From Burkholderia seminalis DSM 23518 (lineage in GTDB: Bacteria; Pseudomonadota; Gammaproteobacteria; Burkholderiales; Burkholderiaceae): a DNA stretch of 64,000 nt. Below, in pieces: positions 26,469 to 34,176 of the stretch. The DNA lies in the NCBI RefSeq assembly GCF_902832885.1, contig NZ_CADFDK010000012.1:123006-187005 (forward strand), written 5' to 3'. Position numbers and translations under genes: made by a program. The stretch's first letter is position 1. Every line of letters starts with the position of its first letter. The notes under the pieces are model-generated. The model worked only from the letters and a program-made list of their open reading frames with translations. It did no database searches and had not been told where the DNA came from.

Positions 26469-27227
26469 TCAGCTGAAGTTGAGCAGCTGGTTCGCCGACT
26501 GCTCGTTCTGGTCGGCCGTCTGGATCAGCTTCGACTGAAGCTGGAACGCGCGCGCGTTGTCGATCATCGCGACCATCGCGGTCACCGGGTTGACGTTGCT
26601 GCCTTCGAGCGAATTCGGCGTGACGACCACGTTCGGGTCGGCGTCGGCCGGATTGCCGTCGGCGGTGCGGAACAGCCCGTCGTTGCCGCGCGTGAGCGTG
26701 GCCGGATCGGGATTGACGAGCTTCATCTGGTCGACGATCGCGACGGCCGTCGGCGGATCGCCCGGCATCAGCGCGGACACCGTGCCGTCCTTGCCGATCG
26801 TTACTTCCGCGTTCGGCGGCACCGAGATCGGGCCGCCGTTGCCGATCACCGGCAGGTTGCTCGCGTTGACGAGCTGGCCGTTCTCGTCGACGTGCAGGTT
26901 GCCGGCGCGCGTGTACGCCTCGCTGCCGTCGGCCACCTGCACCGACAGCCAGCCGGCGCCCTGCACGGCGACGTCGAGCGGGTTGCCGGTGCGCGTGATC
27001 GGGCCCGGTGCGTAATCCGCGCCGGGCGTCGATGCGAGCACGTAGGTGCGCGTCGTCGTCGGGTCGACGTTGCTGCCGTCGCCGAAATTCATCGGCACCG
27101 CGCGATACGTCGCGAGCTGCGCGCGAAAGCCCGTCGTCGACGCGTTCGCGAGGTTGTTCGCGACGATCGCCTGCTGGTCGAGCGACTGCGACGCGCCCGT
27201 CATCGCCGTGTAGATCAGTCGGTCCAT
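26469..27227 (-). CDS. flgF: Flagellar proximal rod protein FlgF
   Basis: Proximal rod subunit, 252 residues. It opens [20 protein letters not shown], which separates FlgF from FlgG, and continues [17 protein letters not shown]. It ends with the helical [20 protein letters not shown]. Gaps of 19 bp (after flgE) and 34 bp (before flgG) fit a single operon. Confidence 0.96.
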   Translation of the reverse strand: MDRLIYTAMTGASQSLDQQAIVANNLANASTTGFRAQLATYRAVPMNFGDGSNVDPTTTRTYVLASTPGADYAPGPITRTGNPLDVAVQGAGWLSVQVADGSEAYTRAGNLHVDENGQLVNASNLPVIGNGGPISVPPNAEVTIGKDGTVSALMPGDPPTAVAIVDQMKLVNPDPATLTRGNDGLFRTADGNPADADPNVVVTPNSLEGSNVNPVTAMVAMIDNARAFQLQSKLIQTADQNEQSANQLLNFS

Positions 27228-27246
27228 GGCTGCCGGTTATCCGCGC

Positions 27247-28491
27247 TTACAGGTTGATGAGCGTCTGGTCGACGGTCTGCTGCGTCTTGATCGTCTGCGC
27301 GTTGGCCTGGTAGTTGCGCTGCGCGGTGATCAGGTTGACGAGCTGCGACGCGAGGTCGACGTTCGAGTTTTCGAGCGCGCTGCCCTGCAGCGTGCCGTGG
27401 TTCGTGCTGCCCGGCGCGGAGATCTGCGGCACGCCCGATGCGGAGGTTTCCGCATACTGGTTGCCGCCGAGGTTCACCAGCCCGTTCGGGTTGTTGAAGT
27501 TCGCGAGCGCGATCTGGCCGAGCACGGCGGTCTGGCCGTTCGAGTAGTTGCCGGTCAGCTTGCCGTCGGCGCCGATCGAGTAGGTCGTCAGCGTGCCGCT
27601 CGCATAGCCGTTCTGCGCGAGGTTGTTCACGCCGTCCTTGCCGCCGTACTGCGTGGTGCCGGTCAGGTCGAGCGTGAGGCTTTGCGGCGTCGCCGAGCCG
27701 TCGGTGTTCGGCACGGTGAACTGGAACTGGCCGAGCGACGTGGTCGGCGTCGGCGGCGTGCCCGTCGTCGTGCTCTTGATCGCGCCCGACGTATCGAACG
27801 TGACCGTGCCGAGGTCGGTCGCCGTCGCGGCGCCCTGCACGCCCGCGTACGCTTCCCACGTCCCGGCCGACGACTTCACGAAGTACATGTTGACCGCCTG
27901 CGAACCGCCGAGCGAGTCGTACACCTGGATCGACGTCGAGTAGTTGTACGTCGTGTTGTCGGTCGGGTCGAACGGCGTCTTGGTCGGCGTCTTGTCCTGC
28001 GAGTTCAGGTTGAACTGGCCGGTGATCTTGGTCGTCGCGGTCGGTGCGATGTTGGTCGTCGGCGCCTGCAGCGCCACGGTCTGCGCGGTGTTGATCACGC
28101 CGCCCGCGTTGGCCGCGTAGCCCATCAGGTTGCGGCCCTGCGAGTCGACGATGAAGCCGTTCTTGTCGCGCTGGAACGTGCCGTCGCGCGAGTACGTCGT
28201 CACGCCGTTGTTCGACATCTGGAAGAAGCCGTTGCCGTTGATCGCGACGTCGAGCGACGAGTTCGTCGTATTGATCGTGCCCTGGCCGAACTGCTGCTGC
28301 ACGGCATTCAGCGACGTGCCGATGCCGATCTGCGTGTTGACCGACGTCGCGACCGAGTTCGCGTACATGTCGGCGAACTGCGCGGTGCTCGACTTGAAGC
28401 CGACCGTGTTCGCGTTCGCGATGTTGTTGCCGATCACGTCGAGTGCGTTCGAGGCACCGGCGAGGCCGCTCAGACCCTGTTGATAACCCAT
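27247..28491 (-). CDS. flgE: Flagellar hook protein
   Basis: Hook subunit, 414 residues (E. coli 402). The N-terminus MGYQQGLSGLAGASNALDVI, NIANANTVGFKSSTAQFADM and the C-terminus LVNLITAQRNYQANAQTIKT are classic. The central domain is Thr/Ser/Gly-rich. It follows flgD, which encodes its cap, after 27 bp. Confidence 0.97.
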   Translation of the reverse strand: MGYQQGLSGLAGASNALDVIGNNIANANTVGFKSSTAQFADMYANSVATSVNTQIGIGTSLNAVQQQFGQGTINTTNSSLDVAINGNGFFQMSNNGVTTYSRDGTFQRDKNGFIVDSQGRNLMGYAANAGGVINTAQTVALQAPTTNIAPTATTKITGQFNLNSQDKTPTKTPFDPTDNTTYNYSTSIQVYDSLGGSQAVNMYFVKSSAGTWEAYAGVQGAATATDLGTVTFDTSGAIKSTTTGTPPTPTTSLGQFQFTVPNTDGSATPQSLTLDLTGTTQYGGKDGVNNLAQNGYASGTLTTYSIGADGKLTGNYSNGQTAVLGQIALANFNNPNGLVNLGGNQYAETSASGVPQISAPGSTNHGTLQGSALENSNVDLASQLVNLITAQRNYQANAQTIKTQQTVDQTLINL

Positions 28492-28518
28492 TTCGATCTC
28501 CGTTTCGTGAAAGCTCGA

Positions 28519-29268
28519 TCAGTTGGTGGTGGTGTCGCCGGCCGTGGACGACGTCTTGACGTTCGGGAAGATCGACGCGACCCGGGTGAGCCCGACCGTC
28601 GTACCGTTCGACAGCACCAGCCCCGCGGTGCCGTCCGCCTGCTTGATCACGCTCTGCACCGTGGCGGCCGCCAGCACGGTCGGCGCGTAGTTCTTGCCGT
28701 CGGTGCCCGTGTACTGCGCGCTGACCGTGTACGCGCCGTCCGGCAGCGCGTTGCCGGCCGCGTCGGTCGGCGTCCAGTTGAACGGCACGGTGCCGGCCGA
28801 CTGCTTGCCCGCGTTGATCGTGTTGACGACGACGCCCGCGCTGTTCTTCACGGTGATCGTCAGGTTCGACACGTCGCTCGTGAGCGACACGCCGAACGGC
28901 GACGCCGCGCCGCTCTTCACCGCGACCGAATTGCCCGGCGCGAGCACGTTCGTGCCGATCAGCAGCGCGGCCTGCGTCTGCTGGCCGGCCGTGAGCTGCG
29001 TCGACAGCGACGTCAGCGACGTGTTCAGCTGCGCGATGCCGCTCACCGTGTTGATCTGCGCGAGCTGCGACGTCATCTGCGAGCTGTCGACCGGGCTCGT
29101 CGGATCCTGGTTCTGCAGCTGCGTGACGAGCAGCTTCAGGAACGTCGCCTGCAGGTCGCTCGCCGACGTGCCGTTGGTCGACGACACGTTGTTGGTGTTC
29201 ATCGTGTCGGTCGGCAGGTTCGACACGTTCGTGCCGTTGCTGCCGATCGTCGTGCTGGAGGAAGTCAT
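28519..29268 (-). CDS. flgD: Flagellar hook-cap protein
   Basis: Scaffold that caps hook assembly, 249 residues. The N-terminal conserved segment reads FLKLLVTQLQNQDPTSPVDS then QMTSQLAQINTVSGI. An Ig-like FLG/tudor region follows (residues about 110-200: FNWTPTDAAGNALPDGAYT). The first 30 residues are Thr/Ser/Asn-rich. It lies between flgC (46 bp) and flgE (27 bp). Confidence 0.96.
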   Translation of the reverse strand: MTSSSTTIGSNGTNVSNLPTDTMNTNNVSSTNGTSASDLQATFLKLLVTQLQNQDPTSPVDSSQMTSQLAQINTVSGIAQLNTSLTSLSTQLTAGQQTQAALLIGTNVLAPGNSVAVKSGAASPFGVSLTSDVSNLTITVKNSAGVVVNTINAGKQSAGTVPFNWTPTDAAGNALPDGAYTVSAQYTGTDGKNYAPTVLAAATVQSVIKQADGTAGLVLSNGTTVGLTRVASIFPNVKTSSTAGDTTTN

Positions 29269-29314
29269 CCTGGTTGGCCTTCTGTCGGGTCTGTGAGGTC
29301 GGCGGGCGAGCGGC

Positions 29315-29740
29315 TTACGAGCCGATCGTCAGCGTCTTGAGCATCAGCGTCTTCGCGGTGTTCAGCGTCTCGACGTTGGCCTGGTACGAGCGCGACGCCG
29401 AGATCATGTTCACCATCTCCTGCACCGGATCGACGTTCGGCATCTGCACGTAGCCGTTCGCGTCGGCGGCCGGGTTCGCCGGGTCGTAGGTCGACTTCAT
29501 CGGCGACGGGTCGTCCATCACCTTCGTCACGCGCACGCCGCCCACGCCCTGGCCGGACGCGGTGCGCGCGCCGCCGATCGGGTCGGTCGCGAACACAACC
29601 TGCTTGGCCTTGTACGGCTTGCCGTCGGGGCCGGTGGCGCTGTCGGCGTTCGCGAGGTTCGACGCGGTGACGTTCAGGCGCTGCGATTGCGCGGACAGCG
29701 CCGAACCGGCGACGCCGAAGATGTTCATCAACGAAGGCAT
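29315..29740 (-). CDS. flgC: Flagellar proximal rod protein FlgC
   Basis: Proximal rod subunit, 141 residues (E. coli 134). It opens [20 protein letters not shown] and has [20 protein letters not shown], then ends [26 protein letters not shown] precedes the ATG. The gene follows flgB by 37 bp. Confidence 0.96.
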   Translation of the reverse strand: MPSLMNIFGVAGSALSAQSQRLNVTASNLANADSATGPDGKPYKAKQVVFATDPIGGARTASGQGVGGVRVTKVMDDPSPMKSTYDPANPAADANGYVQMPNVDPVQEMVNMISASRSYQANVETLNTAKTLMLKTLTIGS

Positions 29741-29777
29741 GGTGGCTCCTGGTGCGTGTGCTCGGGTACGGTTGCGC

Positions 29778-30266
29778 TTACGAGTTCGTCGAGATCGCGG
29801 CGATCATCGCCTTGATCTGCTGGGTCATCACGGTCATCCCGGTCTCGTAGTGCAGCGCGTTGTTCGCGAACTGCACGCGTTCGACGTCGAGATCGACCGT
29901 GTTGCCGTCGAGCGACGGCTGCAGCGGCATCCGGTATTGCGCGCGGCCGTAGTCGTCCGACGGGCCGCCGGTCGGGATCAGCTTCGCGGTGCCGGCCATG
30001 TGGCCGGCCGCCGTCGACACCATCGACATGCCGCTCGTCACGCCGGCCGGCTGCGTCATCGGCAACTGCGCGGCGTTGCTCGGCGCCAGGCCGCCGCTCG
30101 TCTGCTTCAGCGAGCGCGCGAGCGTCGACGCGAAATCGACGTCGCGGGCCTGGTAGCCCGGCGTGTCGGCGTTCGCGATGTTCGACGACAGCAGTTCCTG
30201 CCGGTAGGCGCGCACGTCGAGCGCCTGTCGGCCGAACGCGAATTCCGCATCGAGTTTGTCCAGCAT
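29778..30266 (-). CDS. flgB: Flagellar proximal rod protein FlgB
   Basis: Proximal rod subunit and first gene of the flgBCDEFGHIJ operon, 162 residues. It carries [20 protein letters not shown] and the C-terminal [23 protein letters not shown] 30266 ([12 protein letters not shown]) is chosen because GGAGAG lies upstream; the longer frame would add 35 residues unlike FlgB. The gene is divergent from flgA across 204 bp that hold an FlhDC-like site. Confidence 0.95.
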   Translation of the reverse strand: MLDKLDAEFAFGRQALDVRAYRQELLSSNIANADTPGYQARDVDFASTLARSLKQTSGGLAPSNAAQLPMTQPAGVTSGMSMVSTAAGHMAGTAKLIPTGGPSDDYGRAQYRMPLQPSLDGNTVDLDVERVQFANNALHYETGMTVMTQQIKAMIAAISTNS

Positions 30267-30344
30267 GTGTGCGTCTCTCCGTATGAAGCGCTGCACGCCC
30301 CTCGCGCCGGATGGCGACCCGAGAGGCTTTTTTCCATGACAGCG

Positions 30345-30438
30345 ATGGTAGGCGTCGGACGCAACCGGCAATCGGGCGAATAACGCGGCAAAGGCCCCCT
30401 CTATTCATCGTTTGCGCGACGGCCCGGCTCCCTAGAAT
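30345..30438. promoter_or_regulatory. FlhDC-like operator with divergent flgB and flgA promoters
   Basis: Two facing half-sites resemble the FlhDC consensus AA(C/T)G(C/G)N2-3AAATA(A/G)CG. The left one is AATCGGGCGAATAACG (30370-30385). The right one, on the minus strand, is AAACGATGAATAGAG (30413-30399); the spacer is 13 bp. The right half reaches a plus-strand promoter with -10 TAGAAT (30433-30438), about 30 bp before flgA. The left half reaches a minus-strand -10 candidate TACCAT (30350-30345) for flgB. Both -35 regions are poor, as expected for activator-dependent class II promoters. The match is partial. Confidence 0.5.
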
Positions 30439-30470
30439 GCAACTCGGATCAACGGATCGAGGACACGGCG

Positions 30471-31685
30471 ATGACGGACAGCGCACTTCGCGGCAGGAAC
30501 GGGCGGCTCACGCGCGTCCGGCGTGCGTGCGTGCTCGCCGCGGCGCTGTGGATCGCCGCACCGGCCGTGCACGCGGAAGACGGGATGATCGTGATTCCCG
30601 GCCGCGGCGAGACGGCGGAAGCCGCGCTCGCGCACGCCAACGCGGCGAACGGCGGCCAGTTCGGCGGGCCAACGGGAATGGCCTCGGGTGCGGGCATCGC
30701 GCCGGAAGCGGGCCGCGCGGTTTCGGGTGCGGGTGCCGCGGCCGGCTACGCGGCGCAACCGGCCGGCGCGATGGTCGTGACGACCGTCCCGCCGCCGGCG
30801 CCCGCGCCCGTTCGTGCAGCCGCCCGTGCGAACGCCGGCTACGGCGCGCAGCCGCGCGCCGCCGACCCGACCGCGATCGCGACGGTCGTCGCCGGCACGG
30901 CCGAATCCGCGTCGAATCCCGTGCGGCCGGCGCCCGCGCCTGCCGCCGCCGCCCGTTTCGCAGCGGCCCGCGCCGCGTCAGCCGCACCGGCGCCGCGCGC
31001 GGCAGCGGCTTCCGCGCCTCCGGCCCCGGCCGCCGCCGCGGCGCAGCCCGCGACGCCCCCCGGCCAGCAGGATCCCGAGACGATCCGCCGCGCGGCCCTC
31101 GCGTTCCTGCAGCAGCAGATCGCCGGCCTGCCCGGCAAGACCACCGCGACGGTCACGACCGCGTTTCCGCGCGGGCTCGCCGCGTGCACGACGCTCGAGC
31201 CGTTCCTGCCGACCGGCGCGCGCCTGTGGGGCCGCACGACGGTCGGCGTGCGCTGCGCGGGCGAGCGGCCGTGGACCGTCTACCTGCAGGCGAAGGTCGC
31301 CGTGCAGGCCACCTATTACGTCGCCGCGCGCCAGATCGCGCCCGGCGAGCCGCTCTCCGCGGCCGACCTGGTCGCCCGCGACGGCGACCTGACGGTCATG
31401 CCGCTCGCGGTGATCACCGATCCCGCGCAGGCGATCGGCGCGACCGCGCTCGCGCGCATCTCGGCCGGCCTGCCGCTGCGGCAGGACATGCTGAAGAGCG
31501 CGGCGTCGGTATCCGCCGGCCAGACGGTGCGGGTCGTCGCGGCCGGGCCCGGCTTCACGATTTCGGCCGAAGGCAGCGTGCTCGCGAACGCGGCGCCGGG
31601 CCAGTCGGTGCGGGTGCGGATGGCGGCGGGCCAGATCGTCACGGCGATCGTCAAGGACGCCGGCACCGTGGAAATTCCGCTATAG
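30471..31685 (+). CDS. flgA: Flagellar P-ring assembly chaperone with long Ala/Pro-rich N-terminus
   Basis: Periplasmic chaperone for P-ring assembly, 404 residues, nearly twice the length of E. coli FlgA (219). The signal peptide (ACVLAAALWIAAPAVHA) is followed by about 160 residues of Ala/Pro/Gly-rich low-complexity sequence (about 40-200). The true FlgA domain begins near PETIRRAALAFLQQQIAGLP and includes a SAF domain (YYVAARQIAPGEPLSAADLV) and the C-terminal GQSVRVRMAAGQIVTAIV. ATG 30471 is the first start after the -10. It is divergent from flgB and upstream of flgMN. Confidence 0.94.
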   Translation: MTDSALRGRNGRLTRVRRACVLAAALWIAAPAVHAEDGMIVIPGRGETAEAALAHANAANGGQFGGPTGMASGAGIAPEAGRAVSGAGAAAGYAAQPAGAMVVTTVPPPAPAPVRAAARANAGYGAQPRAADPTAIATVVAGTAESASNPVRPAPAPAAAARFAAARAASAAPAPRAAAASAPPAPAAAAAQPATPPGQQDPETIRRAALAFLQQQIAGLPGKTTATVTTAFPRGLAACTTLEPFLPTGARLWGRTTVGVRCAGERPWTVYLQAKVAVQATYYVAARQIAPGEPLSAADLVARDGDLTVMPLAVITDPAQAIGATALARISAGLPLRQDMLKSAASVSAGQTVRVVAAGPGFTISAEGSVLANAAPGQSVRVRMAAGQIVTAIVKDAGTVEIPL

Positions 31686-31748
31686 GGACGGATCAAACGG
31701 CAAGAGTGTAAAGAATTGTTTATTCGGAGCATTTCGGGCTCGCGATGC

Positions 31749-31775
31749 TAAAGTTCGGGCCGACCCGGCCGTTAT
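31749..31775 (+). promoter_or_regulatory. Sigma-28 (FliA) promoter of flgMN
   Basis: TAAA-N15-GCCGTTAT matches the FliA consensus at 10 of 12 positions with exact spacing, 28-55 bp before flgM. FlgM is the anti-sigma factor of sigma-28, so this would close a feedback loop. flgM may also receive transcripts from flgA. Confidence 0.75.
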
Positions 31776-31803
31776 CTGGGTCAAACCGTACAGGAAACCC
31801 ATC

Positions 31804-32133
31804 GTGAAGATCGATTCCACTCCGAACCCGAGCCCCCTGGCGCCGACCGGCAACGGCGCGTCCCGTGCGCAATCCGGCACGGCCCAGTCGTCCGCGCCGG
31901 CGGCCGACGCCGGATCGACCGGCGGCGACACGAGCGTGAACCTGTCGGGTCTGTCCGGCCAGCTGCGCTCGGTATCCGCGTCGGGCGACGCCGATATCGA
32001 TACGGGCCTGGTCCAGTCGATCAAGGACGCGCTGAACAACGGCACGTTGACGATCGACGCAAGCAAGATTGCCGACGGCGTATTGAACACCGCCCGCGAG
32101 CTGCTGCAGCAGCAGCGCCCGCAGGGTAACTAA
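31804..32133 (+). CDS. flgM: Anti-sigma-28 factor
   Basis: Inhibitor of FliA that is exported once the hook is complete; 109 residues, a normal length. The N-terminal half is disordered (Pro/Ser/Ala/Gly-rich, MKIDSTPNPSPLAPTGNG). The C-terminal sigma-binding half has SVSASGDADIDTGLVQSIKD and IDASKIADGVLNTARELLQQ, the FlgM-family signature. flgN follows 73 bp later. Confidence 0.94.
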   Translation: MKIDSTPNPSPLAPTGNGASRAQSGTAQSSAPAADAGSTGGDTSVNLSGLSGQLRSVSASGDADIDTGLVQSIKDALNNGTLTIDASKIADGVLNTARELLQQQRPQGN

Positions 32134-32206
32134 GCCGGCCCAGGCCGGTTCCACCGGTTTGCCGGCGCGCGCCCACCGCGCGCACCGGCGCGACGAGCAT
32201 GACGCG

Positions 32207-32647
32207 ATGAGAGAAGAGCTGCTGGCCACGGTCAACGACGAACACGCGACGGTCGAAGCGTTCGCGTCCCTGCTCGTCTACGAGGAAAAGGCGCTGACGA
32301 CGGCCGAGCCGCTCGAGATGCTGCCCGGCATCGTCGAAAGGAAAAGCGCGCTGATCGACCGGCTCGCGCAGCTCGAACGCACGCGCGACACGCAGCTTTC
32401 CGCGCTCGGTTTTCCGGCCGGCAAGAAGGGCATGGACCAGGCCGCCGAGCGCGATGCGCGCCTCGCGGGCCGCTGGCAGTTGCTGCAGCAGGCCGCCGAA
32501 CGCGCGCGCCAGGCCAATGCGAACAACGGAATGCTGATCCGCATCCGGATGGACTACAACGAGCGCGCGCTCGCGGTGCTGCGCTCGGCGCCCGCACCCA
32601 CCGGCGTCTACGGCCCGGACGGGCGCGTCTCGGCGCTGGCCCGCTGA
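32207..32647 (+). CDS. flgN: Flagellar export chaperone for FlgK and FlgL
   Basis: Cytoplasmic chaperone for the hook-associated proteins, 146 residues, largely helical. Segments such as FASLLVYEEKALTTAEPLEML, in part, and IVERKSALIDRLAQLERTRD fit the FlgN family. ATG 32207 (MREELLATV) is preferred to the frame's earlier start, which adds only His/Arg-rich sequence. Its clients are encoded in the divergent arm of the same cluster. Confidence 0.9.
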   Translation: MREELLATVNDEHATVEAFASLLVYEEKALTTAEPLEMLPGIVERKSALIDRLAQLERTRDTQLSALGFPAGKKGMDQAAERDARLAGRWQLLQQAAERARQANANNGMLIRIRMDYNERALAVLRSAPAPTGVYGPDGRVSALAR

Positions 32648-32801
32648 CCGGCCGCCGCCGCCGCACTCACCGCCTCTCGCCGCCGTTCGCGGCCACTCAC
32701 GATTCTACAGACCGGGCCCGAGCCCGGCACCCACGGTCCCTTCCGATACACGGCCGCGCAACCGCGCCGCCGTCCCGTCACAACAATCAGAAGAGGGCCG
32801 C

Positions 32802-34157
32802 ATGCCGTATTTCCGTATTCCGTTGTTTTCCCGTATCGTCGCCGTTTCCGCTGCCGCGGCGCTGGGCGGCGCGCTGACGCTCCCCGCCGCGCGCGCCGCC
32901 GGCCCCGCGCCGCTGCCCACGCCGACGGGCGACATGTCGTTGTCGCCGGCCGGCCCCGACGTCGCGCCGCCGGCCGCGTCGGGCACGCCCGGCGCGACGG
33001 CGCGCGCCGCGCGCCGCGGGTCCGACACCTACACGTACCTGCGCTGCTGGCACCGGATCGACGCGGATCCGCTGAAGCCGGCCGCGACCTACGAATGGGC
33101 GCGCGACCCGGCCGGCGGCGACTGGTATCGCGTGCCCGGCTACTGGTGGGCCGACGGCGCCACGCAGTGGAAGAACATGTTCTACAGCACGACGCCGCAG
33201 GACACGCTCGCCGACGTGTGCCGCAAGACGCTGGCCGCGAAAGGTATCCAGGCCGGCCTCACGCAGGCGGTCGCGGCCAACAACGCGCTGTCGTTCAACT
33301 ACACGGTGTGGACCCTCGACGACGCGCGGCAGGATGCGCGCGTCAACAAGCTGATCGTGTTCGGCGACAGCCTGTCCGACACCCAGAACATGTTCAACGC
33401 GAGCCAGTGGAAGCTGCCGAACGGCACGAGCTGGCATGCGGGGCGCTTCAGCAACGGCCCGGTGTGGGCCGAATATCTCGCCAACGCGCTGCGGCTGCCG
33501 TTCTACAACTGGGCGATCGGCGGCGCGGCGACCGACCAGCACCTCGTCGTGCCGGGCCTCGTGCAGCAGATCGACTCGTGGCGCGAATACATGGATCGCG
33601 CGCCGGACTACCGGCCCGCCAACACGCTGTTCGCGGTGTTCGCGGGCGGCAACGATCTCGTGAACTACGGGCGCTCGCCCGAGCAGGCGGCGAATGCGGT
33701 GCGCGACAGCCTCGAGCGGCTCGCCGCGGCCGGCGCGACGCGGATCATGCTCGTCACGCTGCCGGACGTGTCGCGCGCGCCGGTGTTCGCGACCCGCGCC
33801 GACACGGCGAGCGTCGCCGCGCAGGTCAGGGACTACAACCGGCGGCTCGTCGACGCGGCCGCCGCGCTGCGCGATCGCTACGGCGCGGCGCTGCGGCTCG
33901 AGGTGTTCGACGCCTATGCGCCGTTCGACGACCTGCTGAGCCACCCGGCCCGGTACGGCTTCGACGACGCGACGCGCGCGTGCCTCGACATCCCGAAACC
34001 GTCGTCGCTCACCTACCTGGGCGCGCAGACGCCGCGCGCGGACTGCCGCGACCCGGCGCGCTTCGTGTTCTGGGACACGCTGCACCCGACGACGCGCACG
34101 CATGCGTGGCTCGCCGAGCGGATCGCGCCGTTCGTGCGCGCGCGCCTGCTGAACTGA
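32802..34157 (+). CDS. Secreted SGNH hydrolase resembling thermolabile hemolysin / phospholipase
   Basis: Secreted lipolytic enzyme of 451 residues. After a signal peptide (about 1-32) comes a linker, then an N-terminal domain (about 77-172) with YTYLRCWHR and VPGYWWADGATQWKNMFYST. I recognise this pattern from Vibrio thermolabile hemolysin and related phospholipases. The SGNH domain follows: FGDSLSD (Ser190), FAGGND (Asn284) and DTLHP (Asp425, His428). Phospholipase A or lysophospholipase activity is expected. The position directly after flgN is suggestive, but a 154-bp gap without a sigma-28 site argues against co-regulation. Confidence 0.88.
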   Translation: MPYFRIPLFSRIVAVSAAAALGGALTLPAARAAGPAPLPTPTGDMSLSPAGPDVAPPAASGTPGATARAARRGSDTYTYLRCWHRIDADPLKPAATYEWARDPAGGDWYRVPGYWWADGATQWKNMFYSTTPQDTLADVCRKTLAAKGIQAGLTQAVAANNALSFNYTVWTLDDARQDARVNKLIVFGDSLSDTQNMFNASQWKLPNGTSWHAGRFSNGPVWAEYLANALRLPFYNWAIGGAATDQHLVVPGLVQQIDSWREYMDRAPDYRPANTLFAVFAGGNDLVNYGRSPEQAANAVRDSLERLAAAGATRIMLVTLPDVSRAPVFATRADTASVAAQVRDYNRRLVDAAAALRDRYGAALRLEVFDAYAPFDDLLSHPARYGFDDATRACLDIPKPSSLTYLGAQTPRADCRDPARFVFWDTLHPTTRTHAWLAERIAPFVRARLLN

Positions 34158-34176
34158 CCGCCGCGGGCGGCGGTGC

